Source: JABDMH01 sp965223165 (GTDB lineage Bacteria; Bacteroidota; Bacteroidia; Chitinophagales; Saprospiraceae). From it: a DNA stretch of 64,000 bases. A program made the translations under genes and the position numbers. Shown one piece after another: positions 32,999-40,487 of this stretch. Position 1 is the first letter of the stretch. Every line of letters starts with the position of its first letter. Where the stretch lies: contig CBDCVQ010000014.1 in the NCBI GenBank assembly GCA_965223165.1, positions 310,001-374,000 of the forward strand, given 5' to 3'. A model generated the notes under the pieces. That model worked only from the letters and a program-made list of their open reading frames with translations, was not told the origin of the DNA and did no database searches.

Positions 32999-33442
32999 CT
33001 AAGCGCGGAGGCCCACCTCCAATCTGCTAAACATCTGTACCCATGCCTGTGACCGCTGTGGCATATTGTCGGGCTGCCACTCAAAATCCTGCGTCAAGAT
33101 CAGTTCGGTCTCATGTGGAGCCAAGGCGTGCAACACAATCTTGACCACACTGGGAGGTGCGTGAGCGACTCCTTCATAGCGAAAGGAAAACTCAAGTCGT
33201 TCTGGTTCGAAGACATCGAGAAACTCGCCGATGATGGAGAATCCCTTGCCTGGCCCTTCCAACCAGATCTGATATTGGCCACCGGCTCGCACATCCATAA
33301 TCACCTCCGATACCCGAAACTGCTTAGGACCAAACCACTGAGCTATCTTCTCCGGCCGGGTCAACCAATGAAAGAGACGCTGGCGAGAAGAGGCCAATCG
33401 CCGGGTGATAAAGATCTTGGTATGAGGGGCGTCAGGACTCAT
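32999..33442 (-). CDS. SRPBCC/AHSA1-domain protein
   Basis: A protein of 147 residues with the Aha1/START-like fold: KIFITRRLASSRQRLFHWLT, KIAQWFGPKQFRVSEVIMDV, GGQYQIWLEGPGKGFSIIGE and ELILTQDFEW. In bacteria such proteins bind hydrophobic ligands in a deep cavity and are usually co-transcribed with an ArsR regulator. Its start overlaps the end of the ArsR gene by 11 bases, so the two are translationally coupled. The ligand is unknown. Confidence 0.88.
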   Translation of the reverse strand: MSPDAPHTKIFITRRLASSRQRLFHWLTRPEKIAQWFGPKQFRVSEVIMDVRAGGQYQIWLEGPGKGFSIIGEFLDVFEPERLEFSFRYEGVAHAPPSVVKIVLHALAPHETELILTQDFEWQPDNMPQRSQAWVQMFSRLEVGLRA

Positions 33443-33764
33443 CTGTGTCGATAATTTTCTCCAGGCGATCGAAAGAGGTTTGCCACAATTGGGTGTAGTC
33501 TCTGATCCACGCTAGTACCGGCGTGAAAGCCTGGCGATTGATGGTCAGAATGCGGTACTTCCCCGCCTTTCTTTTGTCAACCAACCCTGCCTCCTCCAAT
33601 AATTGGATATGACGGCTCACCGCCTGAAACGAAATATCAAAGGCATCCGAGAGCTCCAGCAGGGTGGATTCGCCAGCATGCAGGAGCTCTAATATTTTTC
33701 TGCGCTGACGGTCCGCCAAAGCAGCAAAAATCAGATCCTCGTTTGTGGCCACCCGGTCAGACAT
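33432..33764 (-). CDS. ArsR family winged-helix regulator
   Basis: A protein of 110 residues. The ArsR winged helix is clear: EDLIFAALADRQRRKILELL, then STLLELSDAFDISFQAVSRH and IQLLEEAGLVDKRKAGKYRI. No metal-binding CxC motif is present, so it belongs to the branch paired with AHSA1 proteins rather than the metal sensors. It directly follows the 101-residue protein gene (one base from that stop) and overlaps the AHSA1 gene. Its likely operator is the dyad at 34151-34177 upstream of the three-gene operon. Confidence 0.9.
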   Translation of the reverse strand: MSDRVATNEDLIFAALADRQRRKILELLHAGESTLLELSDAFDISFQAVSRHIQLLEEAGLVDKRKAGKYRILTINRQAFTPVLAWIRDYTQLWQTSFDRLEKIIDTDES

Positions 33765-34070
33765 CTACAACTCGAAACCCGCCGCTACTGGATTCAGCTT
33801 GGTGGAAGACGGTGGTACTAGGGGCCCACTCGCCTTGAGCTCTTTACGAAATACGGCAAACTCCTCTACGGCGCCCAATTTCGACATGGTCTCCTCGTCT
33901 TTACAAATATTGATATGGACAAAGGTCTGTCCGTCATCCAATATATGCGACGAATAATACATGCCGGGGATCGGTTGAGACCGTAGACGCTCCATGACTT
34001 TCCGGATGTTGGATCTGTTTTGCTCGACGTACTCTGGCTTGACGGTGTATTTCACTTGTACCGCTTTCAT
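33765..34070 (-). CDS. Small ferredoxin-like-fold protein of unknown function
   Basis: A protein of 101 residues starting with MKAVQVKYTVKPEYVEQNRS and IRKVMERLRSQPIPGMYYSS, followed by DDGQTFVHINICKDEETMSK. The alternation of a long helix and strands suggests a dimeric alpha/beta barrel (ABM-like) domain, but I cannot name the family. It is the first gene of the operon with ArsR and AHSA1. Confidence 0.7.
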   Translation of the reverse strand: MKAVQVKYTVKPEYVEQNRSNIRKVMERLRSQPIPGMYYSSHILDDGQTFVHINICKDEETMSKLGAVEEFAVFRKELKASGPLVPPSSTKLNPVAAGFEL

Positions 34071-34099
34071 AACTAAATGTCTTTATGGTTTTAGTAAAT

Positions 34100-34126
34100 C
34101 GTAGGTTGACATCGCACCAATCTACG
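34100..34126. promoter_or_regulatory. Imperfect dyad upstream of the ArsR operon
   Basis: The arms cgtaggttg (34100-34108) and caatctacg (34118-34126) are reverse complements at eight of nine positions, with nine bases between. It lies 30 bases upstream of the first gene of the operon, in its leader or promoter. It could be a second binding site or an RNA hairpin. Confidence 0.25.
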
Positions 34127-34150
34127 AGAATAAGTAGCATAATCATACAT

Positions 34151-34177
34151 TCAACCAAAAATTTGAACGTTGGTTGA
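34151..34177. promoter_or_regulatory. Perfect 8-bp dyad, candidate ArsR operator
   Basis: The arms tcaaccaa (34151-34158) and ttggttga (34170-34177) are perfect reverse complements separated by 11 bases. The site is about 80-105 bases upstream of the operon start and 57 bases from the nitrilase stop. The symmetrical TCAACCAA...TTGGTTGA form is what one expects for a winged-helix dimer. Binding by the nearby ArsR protein is inferred. Confidence 0.4.
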
Positions 34178-34234
34178 GAAATTCGCTGAATTGGGTAAAA
34201 AATCAGCAGCGGTACGAATCTGCAGACATCGTGC

Positions 34235-34984
34235 TCACAGTGTCAATGTGCTTTCGAGCACATGACGGTCGCGATCATGTGCCTTGACAAGCAACCCCCC
34301 TGCTTTATCCACTATTAGACTCTGGCCACCAAAAATGCGTCCCGCCCAGGGACCATGGGCCACGGCCCCGACCGCATTGGTACCGACTAACGGGGCACCG
34401 ATCACCTTAGCCGCGTGTGAGACCGTCTTCTCCAACGCAAGTCCATGCGCAGGCCAGCGGTGCGCCTCCTCCACCCAGCCGTAAGGCACCAGCACGAGGT
34501 CGGGTTGAAGTGCGGACATCTCCTTCAGCAGGTCCTCCTGGAAAGTATCGGCACAGATCATCAGACCGACCCTGCCCAGCTCGGTGTCACAGACTTGCAC
34601 GCCAGCACCGGGTGTATAGGGTGGCTCCATCAGTTCGGTCAGTATATTGATCTTCCGGTGCTTGAGTAGCAGTCTCCCCTCGGCTCCAATCAAGACGGCG
34701 GAGTCATAGAGCTGCTCTCCTTCCCTTTCCGCCAGCCCGATGCTAAGCATGCAGCGGTACTTCCTGGCCAAGGCTTGTAGGCGTTCGAGATCCGCTCCTG
34801 GAATCGGCTCGGCCATATGATGCGCCTGGGGATTGACCCAACCTAGTATCGCCATCTCCGGTAGACAAACCAGGTCTACGCCTCCGCGAGCAGCGGCCTG
34901 TAGGGCGCTTTCAATCCGACGAAAATTGCCCTCCCTAGCTCCGGCCACGACCAAGATTTGGGCCAATGCTACACGTATCTTCAC
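34235..34984 (-). CDS. Carbon-nitrogen hydrolase (nitrilase superfamily), cytoplasmic
   Basis: A protein of 249 residues with the catalytic triad Glu43 (LPEMAILGW), Lys111 (KHRKINIL) and Cys144 (LMICADTFQED). It lacks a signal peptide and any extra domain, unlike the exported nitrilase at 16216-17541. The size and the GADLERLQALARKY segment fit the amidase or N-carbamoyl-hydrolase branches. It hydrolyses an amide or carbamoyl bond, substrate unknown. Confidence 0.9.
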   Translation of the reverse strand: MKIRVALAQILVVAGAREGNFRRIESALQAAARGGVDLVCLPEMAILGWVNPQAHHMAEPIPGADLERLQALARKYRCMLSIGLAEREGEQLYDSAVLIGAEGRLLLKHRKINILTELMEPPYTPGAGVQVCDTELGRVGLMICADTFQEDLLKEMSALQPDLVLVPYGWVEEAHRWPAHGLALEKTVSHAAKVIGAPLVGTNAVGAVAHGPWAGRIFGGQSLIVDKAGGLLVKAHDRDRHVLESTLTL

Positions 34985-35075
34985 AAGATCAATTGAATTG
35001 CCATGAAAAATAGAAATTCACACGCAAAGCCAGGGATACCTCGGCCACATCTATTATGCCCAGACCAAAAATCCG

Positions 35076-37556
35076 TCACTGTACTTGAAACGTCGTACTC
35101 CCATAGACGAACTCTCCCGAATCCGTGATGCCCTGCACGACCACATGGTAGGAAGCAGCGTTGTTGCTGGTGTAAAAATTCATTTGATCGCCAAGACTTT
35201 GGAGGGTCACATTGGGATTCCAGTACAGGGTGGACCGGTAATTCAATTTCTTTTCCTCCATTTCCGAAGGCAGAGGATTGTAGAACTCCCGTGCACGATA
35301 ATAGCCGGGATGACGGAACGTCACTATATTTCCTGATTTTGAAGCCTTGGTCCCCGTACCACTTGTACGTCGGGTATAAACAGCGATCACACCACTTTGA
35401 TTGTTGCCCAGGGCAGTCGACTTGGACAGGCTCTTGATGACATCTATAAAGGCAATGCGATCCATCGGAAAGTTGTTGAGAATGCTAGACGTGACGGTGG
35501 CACCGTCCAACAAGAAAGAGGCATTGGGATTGCCCTGTATCGTATTGGTGCCACGGATACGAGCAGTACGGTTGGGATATGAACCAATCACTTCGACCCC
35601 CGGCACCTTTCCTCGCAAGAAGTCAAAGATATTGGTGTATGAGGACGCGGCTGGAAAATCATTGATCATGATACGATTGTCCGGATCTTTGTACGCCATG
35701 CCTGGCTCATGAAATGCCACGTCGGCGTCTGTCTTTGAGCCCTTGACCACTACCTCGTCCAAATCAATAGACCAAACACTGGCGTACTGTCCGTCCACTT
35801 CATAGTTATAGCGCATACGGTCTGCATACCCTTCCCGCATGGACGGTGGCAAGCGAAACTTGGACAGCGGTCGCACCGGTAGCTCACGTGCCTGCCTTTC
35901 GCGGTCAAATAGATCGATAAACACGGTGCGCTTAGAGATCGATTGGTCTCCACTCGTAGATTTTCTTTTCTTACCCGTATCCGCTTTCTGAGCTCTGAGT
36001 ATGATGCCCGTTGTGTCCAAGATCTGTAAGTCTCGAAAAGCAAAATGACCTTTTTCGTCGCTCGCCTCTTTCATCATCTGCAGATTAGCTCCCAGGGTGG
36101 TCAGCAAGATTTCCGCCTGGATTGGTTGAGATTTTTGCTCAGAACGCATCGTGATACCTGACAGTGTAAATCCATTCTCCGGCGGATGCTTGATTAGGGG
36201 ATAATTGCCATTGATCACGTCCTCCCACTTGAAGCGCCTCCAGCCATTGGTAAGCATGACAAGGTCTAATCCTTTCAAGTTTGGAGCAAAAGGATCTTCA
36301 AAATAGGCCACGGAACTTTGCGCCGCCCCCGGCAATTCGGCATGAAGCAGCAAGTGCTGGGCCAAAGGATCGGGAGCCAGCCCCAAACCATGATCGTAAA
36401 TGGATGCAGCAGCCTGTAGCTTGTCCGGATCATTGACAAATTTGGAGACCTCTAGAGACATGCCGATGCGGGACAACTTGCCTGCTGCCGATGCTCTATC
36501 CAATTGGATGCGGACCGGCGTAATCGTGGGGTGAATGTAAAGCAGTCTCTCGGCAACCGGTCTGCCGTCGGCTGCAAACAAAGTGATGTGATGCACACCA
36601 CCTGCCAATTGATCTTGTCGGAGGCTAAACGCGGCGGATGTTCCTTCCATCTGATCGTAGAGCCAGGGTGCATCTCCCCGCAAATGACCAACCACATACG
36701 CCCCCGCTAAGCTTTTGCCGGGGCTGGCATTGATCTCCACAAAAAATTCTTCCCGGTGCACATTCTTAAGACTGAGTGTATAACCCTCGGCTTTGGCCGC
36801 TGGCAATGCATGCCCTCCCGAAGGGTCATCGATCGGCTGGATACGGTACTTTCTAGTGCAATCGGGGATCATCGCAAACTTGCCATGTCCCTGCTCGTCG
36901 GTCGCAAATAGCGTGACCACCTGACCCTCGTCGTCCAGGACGCGAGCCTTGATCGGTTTTGGCATGCCTTGCCTATTCTGGCTCTTCACTGCCACCACCG
37001 ATTTAAGCCCACAAACCCAATCTCCGCCTTCAGGATAAGATCTAATCAATAGATCTTGGTACGACTCGTCGGCTGACTCGCTCTTAGTGACAGCTTCTTC
37101 TCCGAGTGCCGCCTCCTTAGCAATCTTACCGACCTCAAAACTCCGCTGAAATAGAAATGCGTGGTCATAGTTGAGCATATATTGGGTAAATGCCCTCAGC
37201 GTATATTGCCCCGATTCCCAAGACGGATCTAATAAAATATCGCCTGTCCCTGCACCATCACTGATACGAATATTTCTCCTTGCTAAAATATTTTGGTCGT
37301 GCGATATTAATTCAACATATACCGTCTGACTTGGCGTAATGAACGAATGATCGACCGCGTGCAGCAAATAAACCTTAAACCACAAAGTCTCACCCAGCAC
37401 GTAGTAAGGCTTGTCCTGCTGGACATACGCTTTTTCTTGTGGAAAATTGACGTGCCAGTGCGCAAGCGCTTGCATGGTATCCTTAGAATCGTGATCATCA
37501 AAGAAGGCAAAAGAATGCACGAAGAGAAGGGTCAAGGGTAGTACTTTGCTCGACAT
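35076..37556 (-). CDS. MG2-domain/TonB-plug protein, barrel-less
   Basis: A protein of 826 residues with a signal peptide (MSSKVLPLTLLFVHSFAFF). The N-terminal half has a macroglobulin MG2-like domain (KAYVQQDKPYYVLGETLWFK, SGQYTLRAFTQYMLNYDHAF) and further beta domains. Near the C-terminus is a TonB-receptor plug: NIFDFLRGKVPGVEVIGSYP, TARIRGTNTIQGNPNASFLL, then FIDVIKSLSKSTALGNNQSG. No 22-strand barrel follows, only ~110 residues. Such MG2-plug proteins are frequent in Bacteroidota, and a role in the outer membrane next to a TonB system is inferred. Confidence 0.8.
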   Translation of the reverse strand: MSSKVLPLTLLFVHSFAFFDDHDSKDTMQALAHWHVNFPQEKAYVQQDKPYYVLGETLWFKVYLLHAVDHSFITPSQTVYVELISHDQNILARRNIRISDGAGTGDILLDPSWESGQYTLRAFTQYMLNYDHAFLFQRSFEVGKIAKEAALGEEAVTKSESADESYQDLLIRSYPEGGDWVCGLKSVVAVKSQNRQGMPKPIKARVLDDEGQVVTLFATDEQGHGKFAMIPDCTRKYRIQPIDDPSGGHALPAAKAEGYTLSLKNVHREEFFVEINASPGKSLAGAYVVGHLRGDAPWLYDQMEGTSAAFSLRQDQLAGGVHHITLFAADGRPVAERLLYIHPTITPVRIQLDRASAAGKLSRIGMSLEVSKFVNDPDKLQAAASIYDHGLGLAPDPLAQHLLLHAELPGAAQSSVAYFEDPFAPNLKGLDLVMLTNGWRRFKWEDVINGNYPLIKHPPENGFTLSGITMRSEQKSQPIQAEILLTTLGANLQMMKEASDEKGHFAFRDLQILDTTGIILRAQKADTGKKRKSTSGDQSISKRTVFIDLFDRERQARELPVRPLSKFRLPPSMREGYADRMRYNYEVDGQYASVWSIDLDEVVVKGSKTDADVAFHEPGMAYKDPDNRIMINDFPAASSYTNIFDFLRGKVPGVEVIGSYPNRTARIRGTNTIQGNPNASFLLDGATVTSSILNNFPMDRIAFIDVIKSLSKSTALGNNQSGVIAVYTRRTSGTGTKASKSGNIVTFRHPGYYRAREFYNPLPSEMEEKKLNYRSTLYWNPNVTLQSLGDQMNFYTSNNAASYHVVVQGITDSGEFVYGSTTFQVQ

Positions 37557-37690
37557 ACGCGATGATTTTGTGGTGCAGCAACCCGTTGCAGGAGCTAACA
37601 GACAAATTAAAGAATTTGCCGACGCGACGCAACGGTCCTCACGATTCTACGTGCGCGATGGGGCAATAAAATGGGTGATCGGGGAATGGA

Positions 37691-38434
37691 TCACAGGGAT
37701 CGAATTCGGATATTCCGCCACTTCATGACAAAGGGACCTTGACCGTCGATGCCATGGATCTGAAGGCCGATAAATCCCTTGGGATGCGTCTGGTATACCT
37801 CCTCGTTTGTCAGATCTTCCACGGGCTGCCCATTGACCCAGGTCCTCATGCGCGGGCCCTCCGCGACAATGCGCATTTTGTTCCAGCCTTCATCCACGAA
37901 GTGCCGATGGCCTCGATCGATGGTTTCTTTGGAGGACAGCCAGCCGGTACCCAGGGCCTCTCCGTACAACATGCCCGTCGTCGGTACACCCGGACCTTGA
38001 TATCGCCGGATTTCTGCCTGGGGTCCATATACCCGGCCGGCGGCAAATTGGTTGCCCTCTCCTACGGTCTCTGGCCGGACTTGTGATCTAAACTGAATAC
38101 CTGAGTTTGTCACGCTGTCTACCATGGTCTCGACCTCCAATTCGAAGTCACCAAACTCTTGCACCGTGCACAAGAAGGAATTATCACTACCCTCTGCCGT
38201 ACGTCCGACAATCGCGCCGTCCTCCACTGCGTACGTATGGTAGCCGTTGTGCTGCACCCACCCGTTCAACGTCTTGCCGTCGAACAGATCGATCCATGCT
38301 GTCGCCTCCGTCTGCTCGCTTTCCCCTTCCGCCACCGCATGTGACGCATCTGAGGTCCGTACCTGTCCGCATCCAACAAGCAGACATGACCCAATGATGA
38401 GATAATATCGCAAAACCTCTAGTTTGACTGGCAT
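37691..38434 (-). CDS. DUF1080 lipoprotein (3-keto-glycoside hydrolase/LamG-like)
   Basis: A protein of 247 residues from the ATG at 38434, which gives a lipoprotein signal ending LIIGSCLLVGCG. The DUF1080 domain is complete: WIDLFDGKTLNGWVQHNGYH, AVEDGAIVGRTAEGSDNSFL, FELEVETMVDSVTNSGIQFR and VNGQPVEDLTNEEVYQTHPK. Several members of this family have been shown or proposed to cleave 3-keto-glycosides, working with Gfo/Idh/MocA oxidoreductases, although most are uncharacterised. The operon at 11597-21974 contains such an oxidoreductase. It is separated from the upstream MG2-plug gene by 134 bases. Confidence 0.87.
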   Translation of the reverse strand: MPVKLEVLRYYLIIGSCLLVGCGQVRTSDASHAVAEGESEQTEATAWIDLFDGKTLNGWVQHNGYHTYAVEDGAIVGRTAEGSDNSFLCTVQEFGDFELEVETMVDSVTNSGIQFRSQVRPETVGEGNQFAAGRVYGPQAEIRRYQGPGVPTTGMLYGEALGTGWLSSKETIDRGHRHFVDEGWNKMRIVAEGPRMRTWVNGQPVEDLTNEEVYQTHPKGFIGLQIHGIDGQGPFVMKWRNIRIRSL

Positions 38435-38677
38435 TTCCTCGCTTTGATCGGTGGTGGTCACTGAAGAGCCAAGTTGGCAACCATCCCTCCTTCATGCACC
38501 ACAAATTTGTTCTCCGGACAAAGTAATGATTCCTTCCGACGAGTCAAAGGCAGCATCAATATCGTGGTGTTGCAACTAAGCGAGTCTATGCATTTCATGT
38601 GGAAAGCAAGCACCGTTAGACCCGCAAACTTCATACCTTTGAAGGGAACCGAGTAGCAGAATAAGGCCCACTAAAAG

Positions 38678-40033
38678 ATGGGAATTTCCATGGAAGCATT
38701 AAAACGAGCAGATCATTTGCGGCAGCGACTGGAGGCACTACGACCTCTGGATGATGAGGACGAGGCTCGAGTGATGCAAAAATTTCGTTTGGACTGGAAC
38801 TATCACTCAAGCAACATCGAGGGCAATCTACTGACGTACGGGGAAACCAAGGCTCTGATCTTATTCAATATCACCGCAGAAGGTAAGCCCCTTCAACACC
38901 ACTTGGAGATGACGGGCCACAATCAAGCTGTGGAATCTATCATGGATTTTGTGCAACATAACCGTCCGCTCACGGAAGCCTTTGTTCGCGAACTGCACCA
39001 GATCCTGCTGAAGCAACCTTATGAAGTCGATGCGATCAGCCCAGACGGAAAACCTGTAAAGAAGAAGATTCAAATCGGCAGGTACAAGAGTACACCGAAT
39101 CATGTACGGACCAGCACGGGGGAGATCTTCCGTTTTGCTACCCCGGAAGAAACACCTGCCAAAATGCATGACCTCATGCAATGGTATAGGCAGCAAGCAA
39201 AGTCAAGTGCAATGAATCCTATTTTGCTCGCCTCCCATTTCCATTATAAATTTGTGAGAATCCACCCGTTCGATGACGGCAACGGCAGAACGGCTCGACT
39301 GCTCATGAACTTTGTGCTAATGCAATATGGGTTCCCGCCAGCCGTAATCAGGACAGAGGATAAGGACCGTTACTTTGCGGTTTTGCTCCAAGCAGATAGT
39401 GGCAACATCACGCCCTTTGTCGAGTTTGTCTCTGAGAATCTTGTCAGTTCTCTCGAATTGATGATCCGTGCGGCCAATGGAGAAGATATAGAAGAGCCCG
39501 AAGACATCGATAAGGAAATCGCAATGCTAGACCGTCGATTGAGGGGGGCTCATGGTCCTATAAAGGAGACGAAGTCCAGTGAAGGCTTAAGATCACTTTT
39601 TGCCAGCGTACTTGTACCACTGGCGGCGGAATTCCAGGGTAGATGTGAAGTATTTGACAAGTACTATGCCACTGCATCATTGCAGCTTCACATCGGCAGT
39701 GAGCTATTCGATCTCAAATCTATAGACGAAGTTGCTGCTTTGGGGGAGCATGTCAAGGAGGATACCTCTCGAATTATGATTCGCTACAAGTACACCACCT
39801 TTGTGGCAGCAGATTTGGGAGAGTTATCATTTACTTCAAGCATTACTTTTCATTTCCGTGAAACCGGATATTCGGTAAGAGACACACTGGGAAAATCAAT
39901 TATTGAAAAAAGGTACACAGAGTCGCTCTCGGATTTAGAAAGGAATGCCCTCGTTGGGGTCGAGCTGAGACGGCACAAGGACATGATCGAGGCAAAGCTT
40001 GACAATATGTTGGAAAGCAGCGACGATCAGTAA
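38678..40033 (+). CDS. Fic domain protein (AMPylase-type)
   Basis: A protein of 451 residues. The catalytic Fic motif is intact: His196-Pro-Phe-Asp-Asp-Gly-Asn-Gly-Arg204 (RIHPFDDGNGRTARL), which transfers AMP or another nucleotide from NTP to a target hydroxyl. An N-terminal inhibitory motif Ser44-x3-Glu48-Gly49 (SSNIEG) places it in the class with an autoinhibitory helix in the same protein. After the Fic core, ~200 residues form an unknown C-terminal region (LFASVLVPLAAEFQGRCEVF onward). There is no obvious toxin-antitoxin partner, and the target cannot be inferred. Confidence 0.92.
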   Translation: MGISMEALKRADHLRQRLEALRPLDDEDEARVMQKFRLDWNYHSSNIEGNLLTYGETKALILFNITAEGKPLQHHLEMTGHNQAVESIMDFVQHNRPLTEAFVRELHQILLKQPYEVDAISPDGKPVKKKIQIGRYKSTPNHVRTSTGEIFRFATPEETPAKMHDLMQWYRQQAKSSAMNPILLASHFHYKFVRIHPFDDGNGRTARLLMNFVLMQYGFPPAVIRTEDKDRYFAVLLQADSGNITPFVEFVSENLVSSLELMIRAANGEDIEEPEDIDKEIAMLDRRLRGAHGPIKETKSSEGLRSLFASVLVPLAAEFQGRCEVFDKYYATASLQLHIGSELFDLKSIDEVAALGEHVKEDTSRIMIRYKYTTFVAADLGELSFTSSITFHFRETGYSVRDTLGKSIIEKRYTESLSDLERNALVGVELRRHKDMIEAKLDNMLESSDDQ

Positions 40034-40185
40034 CCGGCCCGTACTTGCTTCAAGTCAAAGCAGGGCACTCAAATACCAGTCCCACCCCAAGCTTGCCACC
40101 GCCAACCGTCCCTGATCACCTGAGGTGGGAGGAGCTTCACCGCAAAGGACGCAAAGCGGTTTCGCAAAGGACGCAGTGCAATTTT

Positions 40186-40487
40186 ATTGACACATTGCTA
40201 TTGCCATTGACATTGACATTGCTATTGCCATTGACATTGCTATTGCCATTGACATTGCTATTGCCATTGACATTGCTATTGCCATTGACATTGACATTGA
40301 CATTGCTACTGACATTGCTATTGACATTGCTATTGCCATTGCTATTGCCATTGACATTGCTATTGCCATTGATATTGCCATTGATATTGCCATTGACATT
40401 GCTATTGACATTGCTATTGCCATTGACATTGACATTGCCATTGACATTGACATTGCCATTGCCATTGCCATTGACATTGCTATTGCT
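40186..40487. repeat. Hexanucleotide satellite (attgNN), locus 2
   Basis: About 50 hexamers, mostly attgac, attgct and attgcc with rare attgat, so the variant mix differs from locus 1. It fills the gap between the convergent Fic and transporter genes and runs right into the transporter stop codon. The TAG is read on the minus strand from cta within the last attgct units. A small internal direct repeat (cgcaaaggacgca) lies just upstream at 40140-40175. Confidence 0.95.

Noticed and set aside
38462..38677. Possible short gene in the gap before the Fic gene
   Set aside because: The 60-codon frame present is low in protein-like character and has no start context.
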